DNA of 63,650 bases, from positions 1-63,650 of the forward strand of contig NZ_BONE01000051.1 of assembly GCF_016862555.1 (NCBI RefSeq), read 5' to 3'. Numbering within the stretch: the stretch's first letter is position 1; every line of letters begins with the position of its first letter. The DNA is from Asanoa siamensis. GTDB taxonomy: Bacteria > Actinomycetota > Actinomycetes > Mycobacteriales > Micromonosporaceae. Below the pieces are notes generated by a model, which saw only the letters and a list, made by a program, of their open reading frames with translations, was not told the DNA's origin and made no database searches. Both the position numbers and the translations under genes were made by a program. This document shows positions 45,631-54,500 of the stretch, in pieces.

Positions 45631-45722
45631 TAATCTCTGCCGTGCTTTCAGTCAACGATCGTCTTTCCTCGGGAAGACCGGCGGGGTCCTCACGCAGCGC
45701 GAGCGCCGAGGCGAGAGTCAGC

Positions 45723-45824
45723 TAGAAGCAGCGCTCCCTCCGGTGGCAGGTCAGCGGTGATACCCGTGGACAGGCCCGCGGTGCCGAAGGCAGAGACCGC
45801 CTCAAACAGAATCCTGTCAAACTG
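45723..45824 (-). pseudogene. TrkH-type potassium transporter fragment
   Basis: About 34 residues on the minus strand (FDRILFEAVSAFGTAGLSTG, then ITADLPPEGALLL), a signature pore region of TrkH/KtrB-type K+ transporters. It lies just upstream of the TrkA fragment in the order expected for a trkH-trkA operon. Nothing else of the roughly 450-aa transporter is left. Confidence 0.75.
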
Positions 45825-45895
45825 AACCCGGTCCAAACCATCGAATGAAGGTGGAGACCGTATCCCACGAAGGGCGGTGGCGTCCCTGCTTCGAT

Positions 45896-46342
45896 CTACT
45901 TCTGGGCCCTCCATCGGTCGATCAGGGCCGGAAGCTCTCGCCACAGGTAGTCGTAGAAGTCCCGCATCTCCGCGAGACGGCGACCAGCCGGACTGTCCTC
46001 GCCGGTGGACGCGATGCCTTGCTCGGCAGCTTCTCGCATCACCTTGACCAGTTGGTTCTGCTCCGACATCAGGGTGGCCCAGGCTCCTTCGCGGAAGCGG
46101 AAGTGTTCCCGGCGGCTGCCGGGTGCGGGCACCTTCTCGATCAGCCCGACCGTGGTGAGTGACTTCAACGCCGTCGAGACGCTGCCCGAGCTGATCGTGA
46201 GCGATTCCGCGATCTCGCCCGCCGTCAGCGTGTCCCGCTCAGTGAAGAGCAGCGCCGACAGCACCCGTGCGGTCATGCGTTGCATCCCTCCCTGGGTCAG
46301 GGTCAAGGCAAGGCGCTCCCCCGGATCGCTCAACGCCGACAC
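45896..46342 (-). CDS. GbsR/MarR-family transcriptional regulator
   Basis: A 148-aa winged-helix protein of the GbsR/MarR type (QRMTARVLSALLFTERDTLTAGEIAESLTISSGSVSTALKSL, then GSRREHFRF in the wing). It is divergent from an ABC exporter operon and a 16-bp perfect palindrome lies between the two, so it probably represses that operon and itself in the absence of an inducer. This arrangement is frequent in actinobacteria for drug or lipid exporters. Confidence 0.88.
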   Translation of the reverse strand: MSALSDPGERLALTLTQGGMQRMTARVLSALLFTERDTLTAGEIAESLTISSGSVSTALKSLTTVGLIEKVPAPGSRREHFRFREGAWATLMSEQNQLVKVMREAAEQGIASTGEDSPAGRRLAEMRDFYDYLWRELPALIDRWRAQK

Positions 46343-46379
46343 ATCGGTCCTCCCGTCGCCATTGACGAAATCTTAACAG

Positions 46380-46395
46380 CTCTGAATCTTCAGAG
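46380..46395. promoter_or_regulatory. Palindromic operator for the GbsR/MarR regulator
   Basis: CTCTGAATCTTCAGAG is a perfect inverted repeat (7-base arms, 2-base centre). It sits in the AT-rich gap between the divergent regulator and exporter genes, 30-45 bases before the exporter ATG, where it would overlap the exporter promoter. Confidence 0.75.
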
Positions 46396-46424
46396 ATCTT
46401 TGAAAACTCGATACTGTGTACGTC

Positions 46425-47339
46425 ATGGAAGAAGTGATTCAGCTGGAGAAGTTGACCAAGACGTACGGGACCCGCCGAGGGCTGTTGGAACTGGACCTCG
46501 CGGTCGCCAACGGCGAGGTGTTCGGCTACCTGGGCCCGAACGGCGCCGGGAAGTCCACCACGATCCGACTGCTCCTGGATCACATCCGTCCCACCAGCGG
46601 CCGGGCCCGGCTGTTCGGCCGCGATCCCCGCGAGGACGCCGTCGAGCTCCACCGCCGGATCGGCTACCTCGCAGGCGATTTCGTCGTCAACCCCCGTCAG
46701 CGGGTCGGCGAGTGTCTGACCTTCCTGGCCGACCTGCGCGGCGGCGTACCCCGAGCGCGAATCGAGGAACTCGCCGCCCGCCTCGATCTCGACCTGGCCG
46801 CCCGGATCAAGGCGCTGTCCAAGGGCAACCGGCAGAAGGTCGGCCTGGTCCAAGCGTTCATGCACCGGCCCGACCTGCTGATCCTGGACGAGCCGACATC
46901 CGGGCTCGACCCGCTCGTCCAACAGACCTTCCTCGACCTCGTCCGCGAGGCCAAGGCGGCCGGGCAGACGGTCTTCATGTCCTCGCACATCATGACCGAG
47001 GTCGAAGCGGTCGCCGATCGCGTCGGAATCATCCGCGAGGGCCGGCTCGTCGCCCTCGACACCGTCGCCCGGCTCCGCGACCACGCCCGACACCGGTTCG
47101 AAATCACCTTCACCGGCCCGATCGACCAGGCCGCCCTCGCCGCGCTTCCCGGCATCTCGGACCTGACCATCAACGGCCCGACCGCCGGTTTCGCCCTGGC
47201 GACCGACCCGAACGAGCTGATCACCGTCCTCGCCCGACACCAGGTCGCCAGCCTCCGCGCCAGTGAACCCGACCTCGAAGAACTGTTCTTCGCCTACTAC
47301 CGGACCACCGAGGCCGCCAAGGAGACCGCCCGTGCCTGA
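46425..47339 (+). CDS. ABC exporter ATP-binding protein
   Basis: A 304-aa ATPase with Walker A GPNGAGKSTT, signature LSKGNRQKV and Walker B LLILDEPTSGLD, followed by the H-loop SSHIMTE. The C-terminal 90 residues form the extra domain typical of drug-resistance or antibiotic-export (CcmA/DrrA-like) ATPases. ATG 46425 is chosen; a GTG three codons upstream is possible. The permease start overlaps its end. Confidence 0.93.
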   Translation: MEEVIQLEKLTKTYGTRRGLLELDLAVANGEVFGYLGPNGAGKSTTIRLLLDHIRPTSGRARLFGRDPREDAVELHRRIGYLAGDFVVNPRQRVGECLTFLADLRGGVPRARIEELAARLDLDLAARIKALSKGNRQKVGLVQAFMHRPDLLILDEPTSGLDPLVQQTFLDLVREAKAAGQTVFMSSHIMTEVEAVADRVGIIREGRLVALDTVARLRDHARHRFEITFTGPIDQAALAALPGISDLTINGPTAGFALATDPNELITVLARHQVASLRASEPDLEELFFAYYRTTEAAKETARA

Positions 47340-48120
47340 CATCCTGACCAAGACCCTTTGGGACTCCCGCCGCAGCCTCGCCGGCTTCGCCGTCGGCACC
47401 GCCCTGGTCGGCGCCATGTACGCCGGCTTCTACCCGCAGGTCGCCGACGGGGCGATGGGCGAGGCGGTCGACGGCTTCTCCCCGGCCCTGCGCGAAGCCC
47501 TCAACATGGAGGACATCGCCAGCGCCGCCGGCTACCTGGGCTCCAGCGTTTACGGCATCATCGTGCCGCTGATCGCCGTCATCTACGGCATCGCCACCGG
47601 CACCCGCGCGATCGCCGGCGACGAGGAAGCCGGCTACCTCGACCTCCTCCTCGCCCATCCGGTCGGCAGAACACGACTCCTGCTGCACCGCTGCGCCGCC
47701 CTCGCGATCGGGGCCTTCGGCCTCGCCGCCCTCCTCCTGCTCGCCATGCTCGCCGTCCGTCCCAGCGCCCAACTCGACACGGTCAGCATCGGCCAGTTCG
47801 CCGCCCAGTCCGTGGCGCTGGCGTTGCTCTGCACCGTTTTCGGCGCCATCGCCATCGCCATCGGCGCCGCCACCGGCAGCCGCGCCGCCGCACTCGCCGG
47901 CAGCGCCGCCATCGGCGTCCTCGCCTACGCCACCAACACCTTCGCCAGCCAGATCGGCGCCGACGGCCTCCGCTACATCTCCCCGTTCCACTACTACATC
48001 GGTAACGAACCCCTCCGTAACGGCTTCCAATGGGCCGACCTCGGCATCCTCACCGCAGCGGTCGGTGTGCTCGTCCTCATCGCCACCGCCGCCTTCCGCC
48101 GCCGCGACCTGACCAGCTGA
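47332..48120 (+). CDS. ABC-2-type exporter permease
   Basis: A 262-aa membrane protein with six hydrophobic segments. It starts PDILTKTLWDSRRSLAGFAVG and has the conserved ABC-2 element GTRAIAGDEEAGYLDLLLAHPVGR after the second segment. GTG 47332 overlaps the end of the ATPase gene by eight bases, so the two are coupled. The substrate is unknown. Confidence 0.9.
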   Translation: MPDILTKTLWDSRRSLAGFAVGTALVGAMYAGFYPQVADGAMGEAVDGFSPALREALNMEDIASAAGYLGSSVYGIIVPLIAVIYGIATGTRAIAGDEEAGYLDLLLAHPVGRTRLLLHRCAALAIGAFGLAALLLLAMLAVRPSAQLDTVSIGQFAAQSVALALLCTVFGAIAIAIGAATGSRAAALAGSAAIGVLAYATNTFASQIGADGLRYISPFHYYIGNEPLRNGFQWADLGILTAAVGVLVLIATAAFRRRDLTS

Positions 48121-48509
48121 GCGCACACGACGAAACACGCACGAGTACGCGGCATTGCTGGCCGCGGCGGGCTGCGTCACCGCGCGGGAGACCCACCGGT
48201 CACCCAGATCGACGCCCGCCTGCGGGCGTACCGGATCACGCGGTCGTCAGCCCTGACCGACGTCGACCGCGCGCTGGAGCTGATGGCGCGGGCGGTGGCC
48301 ACCGGTCCGCCGGGTACGCGCTGCTGGTCGCCGAGAGGCCGGCCTAGCGGGCACCGACGCCCAAGGACGCCAGCGCGCGTTCGTCCTCGTCCCCACCTGA
48401 CAGCGGCCGGGCGCGACCGCGAGCAGGCGTAACGGATTGGTAAGGGTTCGTCATTCGGCGCCATGGTTAGCTGATCCCGCCGCGTCCACAAACAGAGCGG
48501 GGGTCGTCC
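48121..48509. other. Intergenic region, possible coding remnant
   Basis: A plus-strand stretch around 48200-48330 (VTQIDARLRAYRITRSSALTD and onward) has protein-like composition but no start and an odd continuation. The remainder shows nothing recognisable. The promoter for the TlpA-like gene should lie near 48430-48500. Confidence 0.35.
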
Positions 48510-49088
48510 ATGTCGCGGATTGGTTACGCCTTATCGGTTGCCTGTGTGGCCTTGGCGCTGGCGGGCTGCGGCGCTGACATGGCGTCCGGACCCGCCGTCA
48601 GCGACCGGACCACCGGGCCGTCGATCCAACCGCCAGCATCGACCGTGCCCGTGGCAACGCCGACCACGACCGCCGGACCGGTGCCGCAGACGTTGACCTT
48701 CACCACGCGGACGGTGGACGGCAAACAGTTCGACGCCGCCACCCTGGCCGGAAAACCGGTCGTGCTGTGGTTCTGGGCGGCCTGGTGCCCGCGCTGCCGC
48801 GCTGCCGCCGACGACGTGGCCGGCATCGACAAGGACTTCACCGACCGAGTCCACGTCGTCGGCGTGGCCGGGCTCAACAGCGGCTAGGACGCGATGCGCC
48901 AGTTCGTCACCGACCGGGGCATCGGCGGGTTCGTCAACCTCGCCGACGACGACGGCCAGGTCTGGCAGCGGTTCGGCGTCACCACCCAGGAGTACTATGT
49001 GCTCCTGGACACCGCGGGCAGCGTGGTCCACAAGGGACCGCTGACCCCGGACGAGCTACGCGAGCGGGTCACCGCCCTGGCCGGCTGA
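48510..49088 (+). pseudogene. TlpA/DsbE-like thioredoxin lipoprotein with in-frame TAG
   Basis: A signal peptide with lipobox Cys20 (ALAGC), a Thr/Pro linker, then a thioredoxin fold with the active site WCPRC. A TAG at 48885-48887 stops it just after VVGVAGLNSG. The same frame continues with DAMRQFVTDRGIGGF, WQRFGVTTQEYYVLLD and RERVTALAG, completing a protein of the DsbF/TlpA size (192 aa). CAG (Gln) or TGG (Trp) at this codon would restore it. The partner CcdA gene follows after six bases. Confidence 0.85.
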
Positions 49089-49094
49089 GCGACC

Positions 49095-49952
49095 GTGCTC
49101 GACGCACCCTACGCCCTCGCGTTGGCCGCCGGGCTGCTCGCCGCGGTCAACCCGTGCGGCTTCGCGCTGCTGCCCGCGTACCTGTCCTTCCTCGTCCTCG
49201 ACAAAGACAGCGCCACCCACGGTGGCGGCCACGCACGAGCGGTCGGCCGCGCCCTGACACTGACCGCGGCGATGACGGTCGGGTTCGTCGCGGTGTTCGG
49301 TACGTTCGGGCTGCTCGCCGCGCCCGCCGCCGACGCGGCCGCCCGGCACTTGCCGTGGGTGAGCATCGCCATCGGGTTGATCCTGGCCGCCGCCGGCGCT
49401 TGGCTGCTGGCCGGCCGGCAACTGCCCACGCTCGGCATCAAGATCGGCACCGGTCCCCAGGTGACCCGCCGGTTCGGATCCATGGCACTGTTCGGCGCCT
49501 CCTACGCGATCGCTTCGCTGGGCTGCACCGTCGGCCCGTTCCTGGCGGTCGTGGTCGCCGGCTTCCGCACCGACTCCATCACCGCCGGGATCGGCCTGTT
49601 CCTCGCCTACGCCGCCGGGATGGCACTCGTCGTCGGCGCGGTCGCCCTCGCCGTCGCCCTCGCCCGAGTGTCGCTGGTCCGCGGGCTGCGCCGCGCCGCC
49701 CCACTGATCAGCCGCGCCGCCGGTGCATTGCTGCTGATCGCCGGCGCGTATGTGGCCTGGTACGGCTGGTACGAGATCCGGGTCTTCCGCGACGGCGACA
49801 CCACCGACCCCATCATCGACACCGCCGCCGACCTGCAATCCACCGCCGCAAGCTGGCTGGACAGCATCGGACCGGCAACCGTCGGGGTCGCCGTCGCGGT
49901 CCTGCTCGCCGCCACCGCGGCGGTGGAGGTAGTTCGCCGAACCCGGCGCTAA
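49095..49952 (+). CDS. CcdA/DsbD-type thiol-disulfide transporter
   Basis: A 285-aa protein with six or more membrane segments. The two redox cysteines appear in NPCGFALLPAYLSF (helix 1) and GCTVGPFLA (helix 4), in the positions of CcdA. It should carry electrons from cytoplasmic thioredoxin across the membrane to the TlpA-like lipoprotein encoded just before it. Start GTG 49095. In mycobacteria the related DipZ is a SigK target, but no SigK-type promoter was seen upstream here. Confidence 0.9.
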   Translation: MLDAPYALALAAGLLAAVNPCGFALLPAYLSFLVLDKDSATHGGGHARAVGRALTLTAAMTVGFVAVFGTFGLLAAPAADAAARHLPWVSIAIGLILAAAGAWLLAGRQLPTLGIKIGTGPQVTRRFGSMALFGASYAIASLGCTVGPFLAVVVAGFRTDSITAGIGLFLAYAAGMALVVGAVALAVALARVSLVRGLRRAAPLISRAAGALLLIAGAYVAWYGWYEIRVFRDGDTTDPIIDTAADLQSTAASWLDSIGPATVGVAVAVLLAATAAVEVVRRTRR

Positions 49953-50323
49953 CCCCCGCGCTGAGCTGTCGAGATCGTTCGCGAGCACGGCCCCGGCGGC
50001 GAGGAAGCCAAGACGGCATCGTGCTTGAGTTGAGGTAGCCGCGACGTCACGCGTGCCCATGCGCAGGACGCGGCAGAATCGGACGTGACGTCGCTTGTGG
50101 ACCATCGATCCTCGGATGAGGCCAGGCGAGAGCCAGTCGACAGCTCCGCCCTCGGAATGGGCATCCCGAACAGATTCCGCTGTCCCGGCACCTCGCCCAC
50201 GCGGTGCCCATCTCCTCGGTGACACCGCGTCGCGCCTAATAACGGCAGATCAGGATGGGGCCGGTTCCGGCGGGAGCTGCAATGCCGATCTCGTTACGTG
50301 GCCATCCGCCCGCGCGTGCGCCC
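49953..50323. other. Intergenic region, nothing recognised
   Basis: About 370 bases between the convergent ccdA and jetD genes. No gene, terminator hairpin or RNA was identified with confidence. Confidence 0.4.
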
Positions 50324-51502
50324 TCACGCGGTCCGGTGAAGGTCCTGGAGCAGCGAGTCGAGCACCCGTTCTTCCATGACGGCTCGTCCGCTGTCGCGCA
50401 TCGCGGCAGCCAGGAGCGGATCCCACGGCGTGTCCGCGGACGCCCCGGTCAACGGCACACCATGCGGTGCGCCGATGGCATAGTCGGCTGCTGACATTCG
50501 CCACGGCGCGGCGTCGGGATAACGGGCGAGAGCCGCGGCGGTGATCCGTACACCGGTCCAGTCGAAGTCGTTGTGCCAGTGGATTCGGGTTCCGGGTCGG
50601 GCCGCGCGGAGAAGGGTGTGCACCGCGACCGACGGCACGCCCTCCGTACACACGAGCGGGCGGGTCGGCGCTGCCGCGGCGGCTCGCAGGACGGCGGGGT
50701 TCTCACAGACGAAGATGTCGGTGTGGTCGAGTGCCAGCGGGGCGAGACGTAACTGGTTGAGGGTGAGGCGGAACGGCACGCCCGCGGTCGCCGCAGCGGT
50801 GAGCCAGTCGCCGACGATCCCTCCGGTGGCACGCAGCCCTAGGACGAGCACCTGGCTGGCCAGGTCGTCGGGCACGACGCCGGCCAGTTCCCACAGCCCT
50901 CGTTCGTGTTCGGCGCCGGCCGGGGTTGCGACACCGTGCCAGGCCCCGAGAGCGCGCAGCACCAGGCCGGGCACGAAACCGGCGGCGAGCGCCTTGGTGT
51001 TGCCGAGTACGCGTTCGGCGAACGCGGGCATCGGCTCCTCGGGCGCGGGGAGCGCGTCGAGGACCGCGAACACGTGCTGGTACGGCAAGCCAGCACGGAC
51101 GATCCGGGTGAGTGTGCCGTCTCGACGCAGCGCTTCCAGCCAGTCGGCGAACCACTGTTCGCCCGCGTGTCGCGAGCCGGCGGCGAACGCGAGGACGGTG
51201 TCACGGCCCGACGACTCCGCTTCGCGCTCGTGTGGGCGGTCGCGCAGTGGACCGAGCGTCGCGGCGAGGCCGGCGCCGTGCACGGCTCGCAGGTGCTCGT
51301 CGAGTTCGGCGAGGCGCACCGTGAGCCGCCCGACGCTGGCGGGGCGGTGCACTCCCGTGATGCCGATGACGGTGAGCCGTTCGGCGTCCGACGGCGCGGA
51401 CAGGGAGACCGCCCCGTCGAGCCGCCCGCCGGTGCGTTCCAGACTGCGCCGGGCTGCGGCCAGCAGTCGCCGCCAGGCCGGGTGGGTGACGAGGTCAGCC
51501 AT
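50324..51502 (-). CDS. jetD: Wadjet type II component JetD (TIGR02679 family)
   Basis: A 392-aa protein, last gene of the jet operon. The N-terminal part is winged-helix-like, and the C-terminal part is a TOPRIM-type nuclease domain with the Glu in LVCTEGVPSV and the DxD in HWHNDFDWTGVRI. In Wadjet systems JetD cuts DNA loops extruded by the JetABC condensin-like complex and thereby removes closed circular plasmids. It overlaps jetC by eight bases. Confidence 0.92.
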   Translation of the reverse strand: MADLVTHPAWRRLLAAARRSLERTGGRLDGAVSLSAPSDAERLTVIGITGVHRPASVGRLTVRLAELDEHLRAVHGAGLAATLGPLRDRPHEREAESSGRDTVLAFAAGSRHAGEQWFADWLEALRRDGTLTRIVRAGLPYQHVFAVLDALPAPEEPMPAFAERVLGNTKALAAGFVPGLVLRALGAWHGVATPAGAEHERGLWELAGVVPDDLASQVLVLGLRATGGIVGDWLTAAATAGVPFRLTLNQLRLAPLALDHTDIFVCENPAVLRAAAAAPTRPLVCTEGVPSVAVHTLLRAARPGTRIHWHNDFDWTGVRITAAALARYPDAAPWRMSAADYAIGAPHGVPLTGASADTPWDPLLAAAMRDSGRAVMEERVLDSLLQDLHRTA

Positions 51503-54500
51503 CGGCGAGAGCTGGGGCGCGCCGCGTCTCGGGGGAGCCGAGCGCGCGGGCCAGCGTCCCGTCGAAGTCGGCGATATTGACGGAGCCGTCCCACACGAGC
51601 AGGACGGTGGAGACAGTGTGGTCGACGGCCGAATGGGACAGGTCGTAGTGGGCGGCGCCCGTGACGGACGGATGGGTCGCCCACAGGTCGTATCCGGTCA
51701 TGAACAGATCCAGGTCGAATTGTTTGGCGAGCGACATGAGCTCGCCGCGCCCGTTGTCGTCGACGCCCGCGAACGCCTCGTCGAGGCCGAGTAGCCGGGG
51801 CGCGTCCGGCCGGGCCGAGCCGAAGAGGGCGTTCGCGGCCGCGAACAGTGGCAGGTGCAGTGACACGGACTGCTCCCCGCCCGAAAGTTGGCTGTGCCGG
51901 GCCCGCGTCAGGGGTTCGGTCGTGCCACCGGGCCGGTGAAGAGCGAACGCGAACACTCGCCACTGACGGTAGTCGAGCACGTCGGCGAGGAGCTCCCGGT
52001 ACGGCTTGTCCGGAGAAACGGAGCGGGCGACCTTGATGCGCTGGGCGAAATGCCGCCGCATCGTGGTGAGTTGAGCGGGACCGAGGCGGGCCGGGTCGCG
52101 TTCCAACAGTTTGCAGACCTCACGCTGCTCGGTGTCGAGATCGTCGGCGAGCCGCCAGCCGACACCGACGGTGAGACCCGACGACATCCGCCGGGCGCGC
52201 ATCTGCTCGTCCATCGCATCGACCAGGTCCCGTGCCTCGATGGTGCGGTGGTGGATCTGCCGGGCGAGTTGTCCGAGCAGTGCGTCCTCGAAGACCCGCT
52301 GCTCGGCGTCGGTGAGGAGTTGTTCCTGGTCCCGTCGCTCCCGGGCGACGCGTTCGGCGAAATGCGCCACCGGCGCGAGCCCCTGCTCGTCGGCGACGCG
52401 GACGACGATCACGCCCTCGTCGGTGTCCCATTCGGGTCGGTGGTCGAGGCCGGCGGCGGGCAACTGCGCCTGCAGCTCGCCGAGCGCGGTGGTCAGCCGG
52501 GTGGTGCTCTGCTTGAGCGACGTCTCGGTGGGCGTGAGGTCCCGGGTGGCGGCGAGAATCGCCTCGTGCAACTCGACGACGGCGTCGTCGAGCGCGTCGC
52601 CCGGCCACCGCAGATGTGTCGGAGCGCGCATCAACGTCAGCAGATCAGCGTGCGCGTACGGGCGGAGCCGCTGGGCCTCCCGCCGGACCTCGACCAGCGC
52701 GGCCTCCACGGCCCGCGTGCCGAGCTCGAGCCGGGCGACGACGGCCGCGCGGTCCTGCAAAGCGACGCTGTGGACACTGCGGGCGGAATCCAGGGCCGCC
52801 TCGGCGTCTTCGATCGCCGCGGTGGTGGAGGCGACGTCGTCGAGCACCTGTTGCGCCTCGGCGCCGATCGCCGCCCGCAGCGTGCCGAGTTCCTCGGCCT
52901 TCTCCTGGTGTCTCATCCGCGCGGACTCTGCCTCGGCCTGGGCCGAGTCGAGCCGCTCCATCGCCTCGGTATGCCGATCGCCGGCCTGGTCGGCGGCGCT
53001 GGCCGCCGCGGCCGCGGCGCGGTGGCCGGCCTCCAGCCGGACGCCGAGACGGTCGAACCGGTCAACAGCCTCCTCGGTGGCGTCAAGACGGTCGACCGGC
53101 AGGTTGCGGTCGGCAGCCGCCTTACTCAGCGCGAGGGCGGCGGCGGACTGCTCGGCGACAGCGAGATCGAGGCGACCGGCCGCCGTGGCGGCGGCCTCCT
53201 CCCGCACGCGTAGGGCTGCCACCGCCCGTTCGAGGTCGCGCCGCGCGGCATGTGTTCCCGTCAGTGGCGGCAACGCCGCCGCCGCACTCTGAACCTGCGC
53301 CAGCACGTCGACGACGGCGCGACGTTCGGCGTCGAGCGTGGTGCGGACGCCGTCGAGCTCGGCGATGCGCCGGTCACAATCGGCGATGCGGGCGGCCCGG
53401 CGAGCGGCCCTGGCAGTGGCCCCGATGTATTCGCACCGATCTTTGGCGAACCGTCCGACACCGGCCCCCTGCCCCCATCGGCCCGACGCGGCCACTCCGT
53501 CCCACCCGTCGAGCGCGATCGACCGCAGCACCTCGACGATGCGGTCCGCGGAGACGCTCTCCTGAACCTCCGGCACCAGGACGTCGGCGAGGCTCGGTCC
53601 CGCGACCGGTGACCCCGCCCGCAGGTACGCGTCCCGCACCCCGCCGTCGAGGGCCGCGGACGTCTCCTCGGCGGACGGATGAAGCCAGGCGTCGAGCAGC
53701 CCCGCCGCGTGCAGCGCGGCCTCTATGCCGGCCGCGTCGGGCTCGGCCACGTCATCGGCGAAACGCACGAGCTGCCACAGCGGCGCCCCCGCCCGTGCCG
53801 ACCGTTCCGCCGGGCGCGTAGGCGACGGCGGCGGCGCGTCGTCGCGCTCGGCGGCGATCTCGTCGCGCTCCGAGATGATCGCGGCACGTTCGCCGTCAAG
53901 GGTGGCCAGGCGCGCGTCGAGCGCCGCGATCACCTCGCGGCGCGCGGCCACGGGGGCGGCGACGGCGTCGCTGTAGGACTCGCGAAGCGACGCCGCGTCG
54001 ACGGACGCCACGAGGAGGTCGACCACGTCGGGTACGGCGAGTTCGGTCAGCATGCCGGCATGGTCGGCCGCCCATCGGTGGACGCCGTCGACCACCTCCT
54101 GCCGCGCGACCCGTACCCCATTCTCGGCCGTGACGTGTGCGGCCGCCGCGGCGTCGAGCGCGTCGCGCGCGGACCGGTCGGCGTCAGCCGCGGCGGCGCG
54201 TTCCCGCCCGGACTGATCGAGCCGGTCGGCATGCTGCCGGACCGTCCTGACGTCGGCGCGCCGCCCGGCGGCCCGCGCCGAGACCCGCGTGGCGAGCCCG
54301 CCTGGATCGCCGTCGCCGTCCTCCCACACGATGCCAGCGGCGTCCGCGTCAGCCCCCAGCTCGGTGGCCAGCCGGCCGGTCAGCGCCCGCGCGTCCCGCA
54401 TCGCGACCAGGGCGCGCTCCCACTCGTCCCGGCGGCGGGCTGTCGAGCTGACCTCGCCGGCCGCGGCGAGGTCGGCCCGTCGCTCGGCCGCCGCCAGGTC

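Noticed and set aside
47221-48180. A 319-codon minus-strand frame over the ABC permease
   Set aside because: It is Glu/Gly/Asp repeat sequence antisense to hydrophobic helices, a typical shadow.
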